From JAAYCI01 sp964370195 (GTDB lineage Bacteria; Bacillota; Clostridia; Oscillospirales; Ruminococcaceae): a stretch of 43,543 nt of DNA. The notes under the pieces are model-generated. The model did not search any database. It saw nothing but the letters and a program-made list of their open reading frames with translations, and was not told the DNA's origin. The stretch is from the NCBI GenBank assembly GCA_964370195.1, contig CAYJIH010000010.1, positions 1 through 43,543 of the forward strand, read 5' to 3'. Every line of letters begins with the position of its first letter. Position 1 is the first letter of the stretch. This document shows, in pieces, positions 16,467 through 25,052 of this stretch. Made by a program: the position numbers and the translations under genes.

Positions 16467-16737
16467 GTTCTGTGCGAAATCGGCCCTGCATCACCTCACG
16501 TCCAAATCGAACCACTTCAGACAAAGTGTCCATATCATCAAAGTCATCCATAGAAAGACCGCTGGGACGCACAATAATATGTTGCAAAATGTAACCCATA
16601 AATTTTTCCATATTCACACCATCGCCCGAGGCGCATTCGTCCATGCAACGAATGGCCTCGCGTAAGCCGCAAAATTGCGCCACATATCGCTCGCCTGCAA
16701 TTTCATGCTCCACGGTGTATGGTTTTAAATTAGACAT
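16426..16737 (-). CDS. Tail assembly chaperone (XkdN-like, G protein)
   Basis: A 103-aa soluble protein between the tail tube and tape-measure genes, the usual site of the G/GT chaperones that coat the tape measure during assembly. It resembles the XkdN group, with the C-rich GLREAIRCMDECASG and an acidic MDDFDDMDTL segment. The start at 16737 follows AAGGAG; an open frame to 16797 lacks a ribosome site. Near its 3' end it carries a run of seven As in the register CAA AAA AAC, and a second coding frame continues beyond its stop. Confidence 0.72.
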   Translation of the reverse strand: MSNLKPYTVEHEIAGERYVAQFCGLREAIRCMDECASGDGVNMEKFMGYILQHIIVRPSGLSMDDFDDMDTLSEVVRFGREVMQGRFRTEQKNASTYAPNGSS

Positions 16738-16809
16738 AGAAACGTCTCCTTTTGCTTTGTATCCGTTCGCCATATGAATAGTCACATATCTATCCATATG
16801 GCGATGGAT

Positions 16810-17208
16810 TTAAATATTTTGCATAACACCGCCAAACACGGAAAATACAAATTCTCTGTCACTGGCCAAGGCGCCCATTTCAAGTTCCGGCATCGCCTTT
16901 ACAGCGGCTTCATTTCCGCCAAAACGCTCGCCAATGCTCTTGTTTGTTACCCAAACGGGTACAATCGCACCGCTGTTGGCAAGTTGAAGCAAAAAGCCTT
17001 TTTGCGGGCAGGTTGCTTGCACGCGAAGTGTAAGCGTGAACAAGTTGTCGTTTACACGGTTGACGCAAACATCACCTTGGGCCCCTGTACGTGGCTCTAA
17101 ATTTTCTTTGTCTTTTGAAAAGCTCACCATGTCCTCTCCAAGCCCGGTGATGGTAATACCGTCCACCAAAACTGTGCACTCACGTGCATCATAAACAGTA
17201 CGAGCCAT
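16810..17208 (-). CDS. Tail tube protein (DUF3277-like, XkdM position)
   Basis: A 132-aa structural protein expected to form the inner tail tube. The N-terminal TVYDARECTVLVDGITITGLGE and the KDKENLEPRTGAQGDV stretch match DUF3277-type tube proteins of Mu-like and clostridial contractile phages. It follows the sheath gene at once, as in other contractile tails. AAAGGAGAG precedes the ATG. Confidence 0.8.
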   Translation of the reverse strand: MARTVYDARECTVLVDGITITGLGEDMVSFSKDKENLEPRTGAQGDVCVNRVNDNLFTLTLRVQATCPQKGFLLQLANSGAIVPVWVTNKSIGERFGGNEAAVKAMPELEMGALASDREFVFSVFGGVMQNI

Positions 17209-17290
17209 ATTAATCTCTCCTTTTTAGAAAATAATGTTAAAACTGCAAATTTTGTTTTCTCTATATTGTGAATTCGACTGCATTAATCTG

Positions 17291-18277
17291 CTAAATAATC
17301 AGCGTACCGGTTATTTCAACAGAATGCACAGCACCGGCCAAGGCGAAGGTGAATTTCCCCTCCACATAACGTCGTTGTGCGCGATCCTCGGCTTTTGTTT
17401 GGCTGCGTGGTGCATAGTAAACGGTATAATCTGGCAGTAAATCGTCGTTTTGGGCAATCAAACCATTGTCATAGGCCTCGCTAAGTACACCGAGGCAAAC
17501 GGCCTCCAGTTGTGCAATTCCACGGTTGTCGTAAGGGATTTTGCTGGCTTGATTCAACAACTTCTGCGTACGTACAACGATTTCATTGATGATGTAGTCG
17601 CGTGCATCGATTACATCTAAGTACTCGCCGGAGTTTGTAAGGCCTTCACTTGTCACCACATCGCCTGCTTTTTCTAAAAGAACCACACAGCCGGCTTCGT
17701 GTGCTCGGTTTTGTTCTTCTAGGGATAAATTTTGTGGATAAATTTCGTTCAAACGAATGTTTTTATAGCTAAAACTACCCATGCTTAAGTCGGCAGTGGC
17801 GCCCACAACAGCGGCGGCCGCGCCTTGCATATCGGGGTCAAGAACGAGAAAGATGCGGTCAGAGGCAGGAACAAGGGCAGCTTCGTCAATGGACGGCACA
17901 GAGGCGAATAGCACTTTATCATCATGACTTTGCAAAACCTGCGCAATTTCAGCAAGGGTACTTTCTTCCGCACTTTCGCTGCATACAATAAGATGTCTCC
18001 AAGATTCGTTTAAATCTTGATCTAGGCTGGTAACAGCATTGGTAAGGGAGCATCGAATTGCAATTTTTTCAGGTGCATTATCCTGCAGAAATAACATATT
18101 GGCCCATTGTAAAAGTCGGCTGTCGCTTGTAACCAGTGCCGAAACATCCTTCATTCCGTGGCAAACCGTGTAGGGGATGTTGCTATCTGCCATGCCGCAA
18201 AACAAAAGTGGAATATGCCCTTCTGACAATATGATGCTGCTCGTTTGTTCAATTTTCACACTTACGTCATTTTTCAT
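17291..18277 (-). CDS. Contractile tail sheath protein (DUF3383/XkdK-like)
   Basis: A sheath subunit of 328 aa, shorter than XkdK (about 466 aa). Sheath marks are GSFSYKNIRLNEIYPQ in the centre, YLDVIDARDYIINEIVVR, and the C-terminal strand GKFTFALAGAVHSVEITG that knits neighbouring subunits together. I choose the ATG at 18277 because GAAAGGA abuts the earlier in-frame ATG at 18286 too closely. I considered a capsid identity for this gene and rejected it on the C-terminal pattern. Confidence 0.8.
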   Translation of the reverse strand: MKNDVSVKIEQTSSIILSEGHIPLLFCGMADSNIPYTVCHGMKDVSALVTSDSRLLQWANMLFLQDNAPEKIAIRCSLTNAVTSLDQDLNESWRHLIVCSESAEESTLAEIAQVLQSHDDKVLFASVPSIDEAALVPASDRIFLVLDPDMQGAAAAVVGATADLSMGSFSYKNIRLNEIYPQNLSLEEQNRAHEAGCVVLLEKAGDVVTSEGLTNSGEYLDVIDARDYIINEIVVRTQKLLNQASKIPYDNRGIAQLEAVCLGVLSEAYDNGLIAQNDDLLPDYTVYYAPRSQTKAEDRAQRRYVEGKFTFALAGAVHSVEITGTLII

Positions 18278-18302
18278 GCTTTTCATCCTTTCAAATTTTC
18301 AT

Positions 18303-18758
18303 TTACTGAAATTGTACATCTTCAATCCATTCTGTTTCTTGTAAGCTGTCAATTTGACGTAGAAACAACAAGTCTACCTCAAACATAGCACGGTATTCAT
18401 GCGCATTGCCAAAAAGGTGGGCGCGCAGCTGCAAACTGGAAATTTTTCCAACGCATAAGTGGGCGTTTTTCGTAATATCGTACCCATCAAACAATAGCCA
18501 CTGCTGCGCTTTGGAAGCAAGCGATGCCGCAGAATCATTCGTATCTGCGAAAAATTGCAGGCTTATCTTTCGGCTGTCCTGCCAAAAGGGGCCTTCATCA
18601 TCAACACAATTTGTGCCTGCCGGCACGCCTTGCTCTGCAAGAAAGGAATAGGCCGCATAGGGGCGAGGTGGTGGCAAGTCGCTTCTTTGCATATCCACAA
18701 GAGGACAGCCAAGAAAAGATTGCATTTCCTGCATCCAATTTGAAATGTCTAAACTCAT
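18303..18758 (-). CDS. Neck/tail terminator protein (LIC_12616 type, XkdJ-like)
   Basis: A 151-aa protein of the group found just before the sheath gene in contractile phages and thought to cap the tail or join it to the head. The stretch DLPPPRPYAAYSFLAEQG matches the Pro-rich PYAT-like motif of the group, and the rest alternates strands and helices as in tail terminators. GGAGGGACC precedes the ATG at 18758; the longer frame to 18845 has no ribosome site. Confidence 0.7.
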   Translation of the reverse strand: MSLDISNWMQEMQSFLGCPLVDMQRSDLPPPRPYAAYSFLAEQGVPAGTNCVDDEGPFWQDSRKISLQFFADTNDSAASLASKAQQWLLFDGYDITKNAHLCVGKISSLQLRAHLFGNAHEYRAMFEVDLLFLRQIDSLQETEWIEDVQFQ

Positions 18759-18774
18759 GGTCCCTCCTATTTCA

Positions 18775-19101
18775 TCACACATACGCTTGGAGTCGATACA
18801 AAAAAATATTTGATAATTCATCGAAATTGCGTTCTTCAACCACATCGTAATGGCGGTTGTTTAACTGCACATGTAAAGAAGCGAGGGGGGCGTTGCCACA
18901 AAGGGCGCGCAGGTTTTGCATACTAACAAGATCACGTGATTCGATAACTCTCAATCCGCCTTCCGCCTCTTCGTATGTAATGTTCACTGGCAATATGGCG
19001 CCTTTAAAAACGTGTTGTGTATCACCGCAAATCAAAACCAAATTTTTTGCGTAACGGCTGTATTTTCGAACAATCCTCGAAAAAGAATACAATGTCGACA
19101 T
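18775..19101 (-). CDS. Putative head-tail stopper (XkdH/YqbH-like)
   Basis: A 108-aa beta-rich protein in the connector cluster. The pattern HVFKGAILPVNI, then LVSMQNLRALCG and YDVVEERNF, resembles head-closure stoppers of the HK97 gp7/YqbH kind, though similarity is weak and I rely mainly on position. GGAGGGAT precedes the ATG. In a particle without a capsid, this and the neighbouring connectors would bridge portal and tail. Confidence 0.5.
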   Translation of the reverse strand: MSTLYSFSRIVRKYSRYAKNLVLICGDTQHVFKGAILPVNITYEEAEGGLRVIESRDLVSMQNLRALCGNAPLASLHVQLNNRHYDVVEERNFDELSNIFLYRLQAYV

Positions 19102-19122
19102 TTTTATCCCTCCAATCTCTCT

Positions 19123-19605
19123 TTATCGCACCTCATATTGAATGCCATCTATCAATGCACCGCTGCTGATAAGAGGGGTTGTTCCGCGCGAAAGTGGGAA
19201 ATCTTTCTTAGGTGGTGCAATGCCGGCGCGGATGTACTCTTGAATTCCTTCTTGCAAAATTTGGCCAAGTGCAGAAAGTTCATCGTGTGCTGGTCGTTTG
19301 CTCAACCACATTCTTGACATATGTCTAGTCAATTTATCGCGTGTTGCATCGTATCCGCTTCGTAAAAATGAACGCTCCGGTATAAGCAAGAATCGCGTAT
19401 TTTTTTTCAAATGGACACCATTTCCATGTAAAAAGCGCCTCATTTTTTCAGTGACAGGCACACGGCATCCAAATTCATGGATACGTGCCAAGAAAGCATG
19501 CTTGCCACTAGGCCCGGCGAGGACACGTTTTTTATCAAAACTTTTGTCACGCATCCATTGAGATTTATCCCAGTGTACTGTTTTGATATTCATTCTTACA
19601 TTCAA
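19123..19605 (-). CDS. HK97 gp10/neck-type protein (XkdI-like)
   Basis: A 160-aa protein with the recognisable sequence ARIHEFGCRVPVTEKMRRFL followed by IPERSFLRSGYD, characteristic of the phage neck/HK97-gp10-like tail completion group. The GAGGTGA ribosome box favours a TTG start at 19605; an ATG four codons later (19593) is the alternative. It lies between the gp6-like adaptor and the stopper-like gene. Confidence 0.68.
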   Translation of the reverse strand: MNVRMNIKTVHWDKSQWMRDKSFDKKRVLAGPSGKHAFLARIHEFGCRVPVTEKMRRFLHGNGVHLKKNTRFLLIPERSFLRSGYDATRDKLTRHMSRMWLSKRPAHDELSALGQILQEGIQEYIRAGIAPPKKDFPLSRGTTPLISSGALIDGIQYEVR

Positions 19606-19633
19606 TAAAATCACCTCGGTTCGTCCGTTTTCA

Positions 19634-20005
19634 TCACATATATCGTGTTTGCGACACAATCACATCAACCGGTTCGTACCAGGGCCGAAGCAGCTCACAC
19701 GCCAACTGACGAATGAGGCCATCCAAACCATGGGATACGGCAAATGCTTGGCTTAGCCCTGCCTGGCTTAGGCCGGCCATGCGTTCGCTCAAAACGCCGC
19801 AAGCAAGCCCGGAATGCAGCACATCTCTAAAGCGAAGCAAAAATATTTTCACCGTTGCCGGCACTGTGGGGTGCTCATCAAATCGAAATTTTGTGTTTTG
19901 CTCAGCCCAATGGCAACCGGCTAAAATTTCCAGTTGTTCCTCTTCGTCAAAGCTTTCTTGGTTTGGTAAAGCCAGTGTTTGCACAAATTCCAATGTATAC
20001 TCCAT
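19634..20005 (-). CDS. gp6-like head-tail adaptor
   Basis: A 123-aa protein directly after the portal gene (4-base gap; its GGAGGAG box lies inside the portal 3' end). VPATVKIFLLRFRDVLHSG followed by GVLSERMAGLSQAG resembles helical gp6/YqbG adaptors that dock under the portal. A small internal duplication (LSQAG LSQAF) is seen. In related phages the protease/scaffold and capsid genes would lie between portal and this gene; here there is no room for them. Confidence 0.65.
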   Translation of the reverse strand: MEYTLEFVQTLALPNQESFDEEEQLEILAGCHWAEQNTKFRFDEHPTVPATVKIFLLRFRDVLHSGLACGVLSERMAGLSQAGLSQAFAVSHGLDGLIRQLACELLRPWYEPVDVIVSQTRYM

Positions 20006-20009
20006 TTTT

Positions 20010-21383
20010 TCACTCCTCCTTTGTTAAAATATCTTCATTTTCGTCGTGTAATAGATAGTTGAGGTCGTCGGCAAAAGGCAATTGTGCAAAGGCCGAGCGC
20101 CGCGGAACACCGGCATCCACCAGCGTTTTCACTGCTTGTGCGTCTTGCATTAAATCTAACGGGAAATTTCTGTGGAATTCCACCGTACACTGTAAGGGAT
20201 CTGCGCAGATGCCTCTTTTCTGCCACACACCACACAACAGACGGAACATATACGTTGATGCTGCGCTCATTTTCGCTTGCCACATGCCACATTTTGTTTC
20301 AAGTCCACTCAGCTTGAATTTTAAAGCCACCCCGGAGCTGTTGCCAGAAAAATGTTCTTCTTGTAAGTTGGGTGTTTTCGAAAACCGATAAATATTTTCC
20401 TGCAAACGGTTGAGATGATGCTCTAAAAATTCATCATTCACATTTTTGGTAACAAAATATATTTTGCCAGAGGACGATGGTCCGTTGAAAAAGCGAATGG
20501 CGCCACTGTGCTGAGCCAACTGCAACTGCTCGTCAGAAATGTCTACATTTTCAAACACCATATATGCCGAGGCGAAACTCTCACACTCGTTATTCGCATC
20601 CGAAAGGGCTCTATCATACGCGTCAATGAGAGGCAATTGTTTTTCCGCATCCGACACGAGCTCGCTATTGTTTGCAATGATTTGTAGCGGGCATATGTCG
20701 AACAAATGTGGCTGAGGTGCTTCGAGCAAGGATAGTTTGTCAAGCTTTTCTCCAAAAAATCGCCATCGGTACGTTGTATCAAACACCTCTGCATAATATC
20801 CTTCTTTATTGCCCACTTTTTTGCGAAAATAACGCACAGCGGCGGCCGGCTCGCTCACGTCCAAAGCAGACACCACAGCAACCTCAAACGGAAGAATCGA
20901 AAGGCAGCGCTCCATCCCATCGTTGTCAAAATAAAACATACGAGCGGCATAACCGCAGCATGCAGCCATTTTTGTGCACTGCATATCAATGTCAAACATA
21001 TTGCTTCGAACCACAAAATCGCCCAATGCTTTTTCTACCAAAGCAGGCTGGTGCTCGTCTTGGCCTGGCGCATAGCTGTAAGAAAATGCCCTGCCTGAAA
21101 AATATCCGGTTTTCACATCTACAATTTCACCAAAAAAATCATTGGAGAGTCGATTGTTAATGGGATTTGCCTCTGCATGAAATCGTGGCGAGCGCGTGTA
21201 AATGGGTGCACCGTTGCCGCGGTATCGATGATATAAAGAGCGGTCAAATTCGGCACGTGGCTGATGTTTTCTAATAACATTGTGTACCCAATCTGCCGTG
21301 ATGCCTTCCTCGTACAATTGTGTCAATTCCTCGTTGTAATCGGGATACAGCTGCTGTGCACTTCGCACAATTGGTTCTGCCAT
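20010..21383 (-). CDS. Portal protein, SPP1 gp6 type
   Basis: A 457-aa portal of the SPP1 gp6-like family, which in phages forms the 12-mer gate for DNA at the head vertex. Family marks are NRLSNDFFGEIVDVKTGYFSG near the N terminus, a long helical stem region (IDAYDRALSDANNECESFASAY), and the GVALKFKLSGLETKC stretch. The protein looks complete. GGAGGTG precedes the ATG. Retention of an intact portal without a capsid is the oddest trait of this element. Confidence 0.85.
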   Translation of the reverse strand: MAEPIVRSAQQLYPDYNEELTQLYEEGITADWVHNVIRKHQPRAEFDRSLYHRYRGNGAPIYTRSPRFHAEANPINNRLSNDFFGEIVDVKTGYFSGRAFSYSYAPGQDEHQPALVEKALGDFVVRSNMFDIDMQCTKMAACCGYAARMFYFDNDGMERCLSILPFEVAVVSALDVSEPAAAVRYFRKKVGNKEGYYAEVFDTTYRWRFFGEKLDKLSLLEAPQPHLFDICPLQIIANNSELVSDAEKQLPLIDAYDRALSDANNECESFASAYMVFENVDISDEQLQLAQHSGAIRFFNGPSSSGKIYFVTKNVNDEFLEHHLNRLQENIYRFSKTPNLQEEHFSGNSSGVALKFKLSGLETKCGMWQAKMSAASTYMFRLLCGVWQKRGICADPLQCTVEFHRNFPLDLMQDAQAVKTLVDAGVPRRSAFAQLPFADDLNYLLHDENEDILTKEE

Positions 21384-21462
21384 GTCAGCACCTCCAATTC
21401 AAATTTTACGTATAATAGCAAGTATAAACCTCAATTTCAATACAATATATGTCATTATTGCT

Positions 21463-22833
21463 TTATATTCGCATGGCGGCTGTGGCACGCGCACCGTGGC
21501 ATAAATCCTCCACGGCATAGCGTAGGGCATCCATCAGATGGTTGTCATTTTCTGTGGGACGTGGCAACAAATTTCCGTGTTTATCCTCTTGCCAGCGATA
21601 TGTTGTCATTTCACGAGCCGTTTGTGGGCAGTTTGGGCTTACAATGATTTCAAAACCTTGCAGAAAACGCAATCCAAACCGAATGCTATCCGGCCCTTTA
21701 ACAGCCGGTGTTGCACAAATTCCACGGCGGCATAAGTCGCTAATTGCCTTCGGATCGGCCGAGTCACATACCACCACGTCGCGTCCTACAAAACGCTGAA
21801 CTTCATCGGCCAATTCATCATCATGTAGTCCATTTCTTAAAAATTCTGCAAAAATGTACAATCGTTTTTGTGCCATATCTACCCAGCAACCCAGCAATGC
21901 ATTTGGGTCACTGGCAAAGCCGAAGTCTAAGCCCCACCTCGTCGAAAGGTGCCATTGGGCCGAAAATTCTTCTGTGCGCCAGTTTGTGAAAACAGCACCC
22001 ACCAAGCTAGCCCAATGGCCCTTTGTGTACACTGCGTAGTACCAAGGGTCATTTTCTTGCTCTAAGGCCGTGCGGTCGGTTTCAGCTAGGCATAAATTGT
22101 CTAAATAGGTTGTTCTAAGGATCAATTTTTGCTTTTCCTGCAAAATCCCATTGGCCTCATCGAATCCTTCAAAAAACTCTCTCCAAATCCAATGGTCTTT
22201 TCCCAAAGGGTTAAAGCTAAGAATCATCCGTTTTTGCAAATCGTGCACTGCGGTCTGACTCATGCTGTTTTCTACACAGTACGGACGCGATGCGGTTTTA
22301 ACACTCTCCTTATCCTGTGATTTTTTTTGCCTCGATGTCTTGCGAGTAACGTTTTTATGCTTATTTTCGTATAAATCACGCACTTGCATTGCAGAAATAC
22401 CGCGCAGTCGTTTTGTTAAAAGTTTATAAGCGCGGTAGCTTATTTCGGTTGCTTCCTCCATCCAGATATCTGTCAATACACCGGATTTTGGTACAATGCT
22501 CTTTAATTTTTCAACATCATCCAGGCCGGCAAAGAGCACTTGGCATCCGGTGGGCAAGCAAGTTAGTACGAAATCGGATGAGTGAAAACTGAAAAAATTC
22601 GTCAATTCGGCGTCTTCTATCACTTTCCAAATCTGATTACATACGCTGTTGCGTAATGTTCGCGCAACATTACGCACAACAAGATAGTTTCGCTTTCCAT
22701 ACAAAAGATCTAGCACGCAGCGCTGGGAAAGAAAGGTAGATTTTCCGCTGGAGGACCCGCCGAAAAATATTTGCACAGCCTGCTCGGCCTGCACAAAGGG
22801 TGCGTATACCTCGTTGATAAACATTTCACCCAT
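21463..22833 (-). CDS. Terminase large subunit (PBSX XtmB/Terminase_3 type)
   Basis: The DNA-packaging motor, 456 aa. Walker A is FFGGSSSGKS, Walker B with the catalytic Glu is DIWMEEATEI, and the nuclease domain has GLDFGFASDPNALLG, VCDSADPKA and the late Asp in HLMDALRYAVED. So both ATPase and nuclease look active. A Lys-rich insert (about 45 residues) lies between the two. The ATG at 22833 is chosen because GAAAGGATG lies at the right distance and the TerS-like stop ends two bases earlier; open frame continues upstream to 22953. Confidence 0.88.
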   Translation of the reverse strand: MGEMFINEVYAPFVQAEQAVQIFFGGSSSGKSTFLSQRCVLDLLYGKRNYLVVRNVARTLRNSVCNQIWKVIEDAELTNFFSFHSSDFVLTCLPTGCQVLFAGLDDVEKLKSIVPKSGVLTDIWMEEATEISYRAYKLLTKRLRGISAMQVRDLYENKHKNVTRKTSRQKKSQDKESVKTASRPYCVENSMSQTAVHDLQKRMILSFNPLGKDHWIWREFFEGFDEANGILQEKQKLILRTTYLDNLCLAETDRTALEQENDPWYYAVYTKGHWASLVGAVFTNWRTEEFSAQWHLSTRWGLDFGFASDPNALLGCWVDMAQKRLYIFAEFLRNGLHDDELADEVQRFVGRDVVVCDSADPKAISDLCRRGICATPAVKGPDSIRFGLRFLQGFEIIVSPNCPQTAREMTTYRWQEDKHGNLLPRPTENDNHLMDALRYAVEDLCHGARATAAMRI

Positions 22834-22834
22834 A

Positions 22835-23050
22835 CTATTTATCATCCTTTCGTTTTTTTTCAAGAAGATACACATATAGGCGTTGAGGCGCTTTCTGTGT
22901 CTGATCCATTTGCGTGTAGCGGCATAAAAATTCAAGCGCGCGCACTTGTTCACTTACTTTTGGCGGGCATTCCCAGTCATATTCCTCGGGAAATGCAATG
23001 CGTTTCATTTCTTCGAGGATACGCTCTTCCAATTCGTTTTTCCTTGACAT
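22835..23050 (-). CDS. Truncated terminase small subunit-like protein
   Basis: A 71-aa protein immediately before the large terminase. ILEEMKRIAFPEEYDWECPP and KVSEQVRALEFLCRYTQM match the C-terminal, oligomerisation part of XtmA/Terminase_2 small subunits. The N-terminal helix-turn-helix that binds pac DNA is absent: the next gene upstream ends 45 bases away and no frame supplies it. GGAGGGCT precedes the ATG at 23050. If the reading is right, specific DNA recognition is lost while the motor is kept. A different small protein is possible. Confidence 0.55.
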   Translation of the reverse strand: MSRKNELEERILEEMKRIAFPEEYDWECPPKVSEQVRALEFLCRYTQMDQTQKAPQRLYVYLLEKKRKDDK

Positions 23051-23095
23051 ATACAGCCCTCCTTTACACCGAAGCAATTTTAACAAATGTTCACA

Positions 23096-23482
23096 TCAAT
23101 CAACCTCAAATTCAATACTATCCTGCGTTATATTTGGGGTTGACATCTTTTTCCATTGTTCCCACTTCCAGTGTACCCAGGTAAGGCTCATGTCAAGTTT
23201 TTCGGCACACTGTTCCCAGGTAAGGCCGTCTATAAAGCGTGCGTATAACAGTTTCTGCAGTTTTAGGTCCGATTCATCGTGCAGTTTTTGCATTGCATAA
23301 AGTGCGTTTTTGATACAATTTTGTTTTTTTGATGTTAATTGGCATATTTCTTTTTCTAAAAAGGATAGATCCATCTGCGGTGGAGCGGTGCGATGCAAAC
23401 GTGCTAAGAGTTCATATTCTTTTTCAATAGCGCGCAAACGCCAGCTATTTTGCTTGAAATCTTGTAGTGTTTTCGCATACAT
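23096..23482 (-). CDS. Sigma-70 region 4-like phage activator (Xpf/ArpU type)
   Basis: A 128-aa regulator with an N-terminal coiled region and a C-terminal helix-turn-helix (LLYARFIDGLTWEQCAEKLD, then MSLTWVHWKWEQW) like sigma region 4. In PBSX the equivalent Xpf turns on the late operon. It sits between replication and packaging genes, the same place. It is a good candidate for switching on the structural genes downstream. Confidence 0.72.
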   Translation of the reverse strand: MYAKTLQDFKQNSWRLRAIEKEYELLARLHRTAPPQMDLSFLEKEICQLTSKKQNCIKNALYAMQKLHDESDLKLQKLLYARFIDGLTWEQCAEKLDMSLTWVHWKWEQWKKMSTPNITQDSIEFEVD

Positions 23483-23497
23483 ACAGTGCCTCTCTTC

Positions 23498-24283
23498 TCA
23501 TAAAAACCGCTGATTTTTCTTCGTGTCGCGCACAACTTCCAGACGAAAGCTCCCACAACGCTCATAAATTCGTCCAGCCATGCCGGAATCAAATGTCGTT
23601 AACTCATGAAGATACCACTCGCTTGAAAAAATGGTTATTGATTTTTCATTGATATATCGAGAATTGATGAGCCGTATCGCGGCTTGTAATTCTGCCGCTG
23701 AAGGCAAGGCATCGCCTCGCGTGCGTCCATTGGGGCATTTCAAAAAATCGTCTAAATACAAAACGGGAACTTCAGCCAACTTCGTTAAACGCGCCTGGAA
23801 GCCGTCGCAATTTGCCTTTAGCTGTTCGGCTTCATTGGGCCAAACCACGTAGCGTGCAGCAATGCCATTGCTTAACAGTTCGAATAAAATAGACGCACAT
23901 AGGTGTGTTTTGCCGCATCCGACTTGGCCGCCTAAATATAGCCAGCCTTGTTCATCGTTGCGATGTGTAAGGCATTGTGCTGCGAATTGTTTTGCTTGTT
24001 GCAACAGGCCTTCTTGCCATGGTTCTTTTGTAAGAAATGTGTTGAAACTGTGCTTTTGAAGGCGCGGTGTTAGGCCGGATGCATTCAGTTGCGCCTCCGC
24101 TTTTCGTATTTTTCGGCAATCACAATGGCGCGCCATTAACTCACCATCTTGCACGAAAAATATATTTCCCTTATCTAAACAAACAGAACAACGCGCATTG
24201 TCCTTACCTTGTTCATTCAAATATTGTGCCTGTGCTTTTGCCAATGTATCAAAATCGTTGCATCCCTGCCAAAAATTCTCCAT
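23498..24283 (-). CDS. DnaC-like helicase loader ATPase (XkdC-like)
   Basis: A 261-aa AAA+ ATPase of the DnaC/DnaI kind that loads replicative helicase. N-terminal zinc-binding cysteines are Cys32, Cys35, Cys54 and Cys56; Walker A is GGQVGCGKTHL (about 118-128), Walker B is VPVLYLDDF. The start at 24283 follows GAAGGAG at six bases. Its first codons overlap the end of the upstream initiator-like gene by 35 bases. Confidence 0.82.
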   Translation of the reverse strand: MENFWQGCNDFDTLAKAQAQYLNEQGKDNARCSVCLDKGNIFFVQDGELMARHCDCRKIRKAEAQLNASGLTPRLQKHSFNTFLTKEPWQEGLLQQAKQFAAQCLTHRNDEQGWLYLGGQVGCGKTHLCASILFELLSNGIAARYVVWPNEAEQLKANCDGFQARLTKLAEVPVLYLDDFLKCPNGRTRGDALPSAAELQAAIRLINSRYINEKSITIFSSEWYLHELTTFDSGMAGRIYERCGSFRLEVVRDTKKNQRFL

Positions 24284-25052
24284 GGACATCTCCTTCAGGC
24301 GTTTCATCGCTTTGTGCAGCTTTAACATATTGCTCAAATTTTTCACCAAAGAGCGTTTGTGGGCGTAAATACGGCCTCATTTTGTCAGAGGGCATCCAGT
24401 CTTGGCATTTTTTTTGCACAACCAACATCAAATCTTCTTGCCGATACCCCTCTTGCCACCGTTTGTTTAATAAAGCTCGAATCGGCTCGCTAAGGGTGTA
24501 TTTTATTTTTGTGCTTTTTGAAAGTTCGCCCAGCACTCTCTCGCATACTTCGCTTGGAATACAGTCTGGCTGTTCTTGTTCATCTTTGGCATTTACTTTG
24601 GGAAAAGGGGTCTTTTCTTTCTTGTCTTGTATTGTCTCTTCTTTCTTTATAAGGCCTTTCGTTGTAGATACGGCACCTTGGGCAGTGCTTTGGGTATTGG
24701 CTTGGCAGGGGGATGTACATTCAGATTTTTGTGCATTTGATTGTTCAGAAAATTGACTGTCCGTGTTTTTCGTAAAGTATAAATTTGTTAGACGATATTG
24801 TGATGTACGCCCCGGTCTGCGTTCTTTTTCCAATAGACCACACGATACAAGCGCCCCGATGCCCTTATGAACACCGCTTTCGCTCAATGCCGACAGCGCC
24901 ACAATACTTTTCGTGTCTGCGTAAAATTTTTGTGGCCAACCAAGCCGGTTGCACATATGCATCAAAGCGTGCCATAAGGCAATTTGGCCAGGGCTTAACG
25001 AAAGGCTTGGTAAGCGATCATAAAAAGCGCGTACCTGATTAAAATAATTCAT
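24249..25052 (-). CDS. Phage replication initiator-like protein (DnaD/Phg_2220_C type, XkdB-like)
   Basis: A 267-aa protein with an N-terminal winged-helix region (SLSLSPGQIALWHALMHMCN to GLLEKERRPGRTSQYRL), a charged low-complexity linker, and a C-terminal domain ending in MRPYLRPQTLFGEKFEQYV, the mark of the conserved phage C-terminal domain (Phg_2220_C). It probably recruits the DnaC-like loader encoded next. AGAAAGGA precedes the ATG at 25052; overlap with the previous gene is ATGA. Confidence 0.75.
   Translation of the reverse strand: MNYFNQVRAFYDRLPSLSLSPGQIALWHALMHMCNRLGWPQKFYADTKSIVALSALSESGVHKGIGALVSCGLLEKERRPGRTSQYRLTNLYFTKNTDSQFSEQSNAQKSECTSPCQANTQSTAQGAVSTTKGLIKKEETIQDKKEKTPFPKVNAKDEQEQPDCIPSEVCERVLGELSKSTKIKYTLSEPIRALLNKRWQEGYRQEDLMLVVQKKCQDWMPSDKMRPYLRPQTLFGEKFEQYVKAAQSDETPEGDVHGEFLAGMQRF

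Noticed and set aside
17291..18277. Possible major capsid protein
   Set aside because: The C-terminal strand pattern and the position before the tube gene fit a tail sheath, not an HK97-fold capsid.
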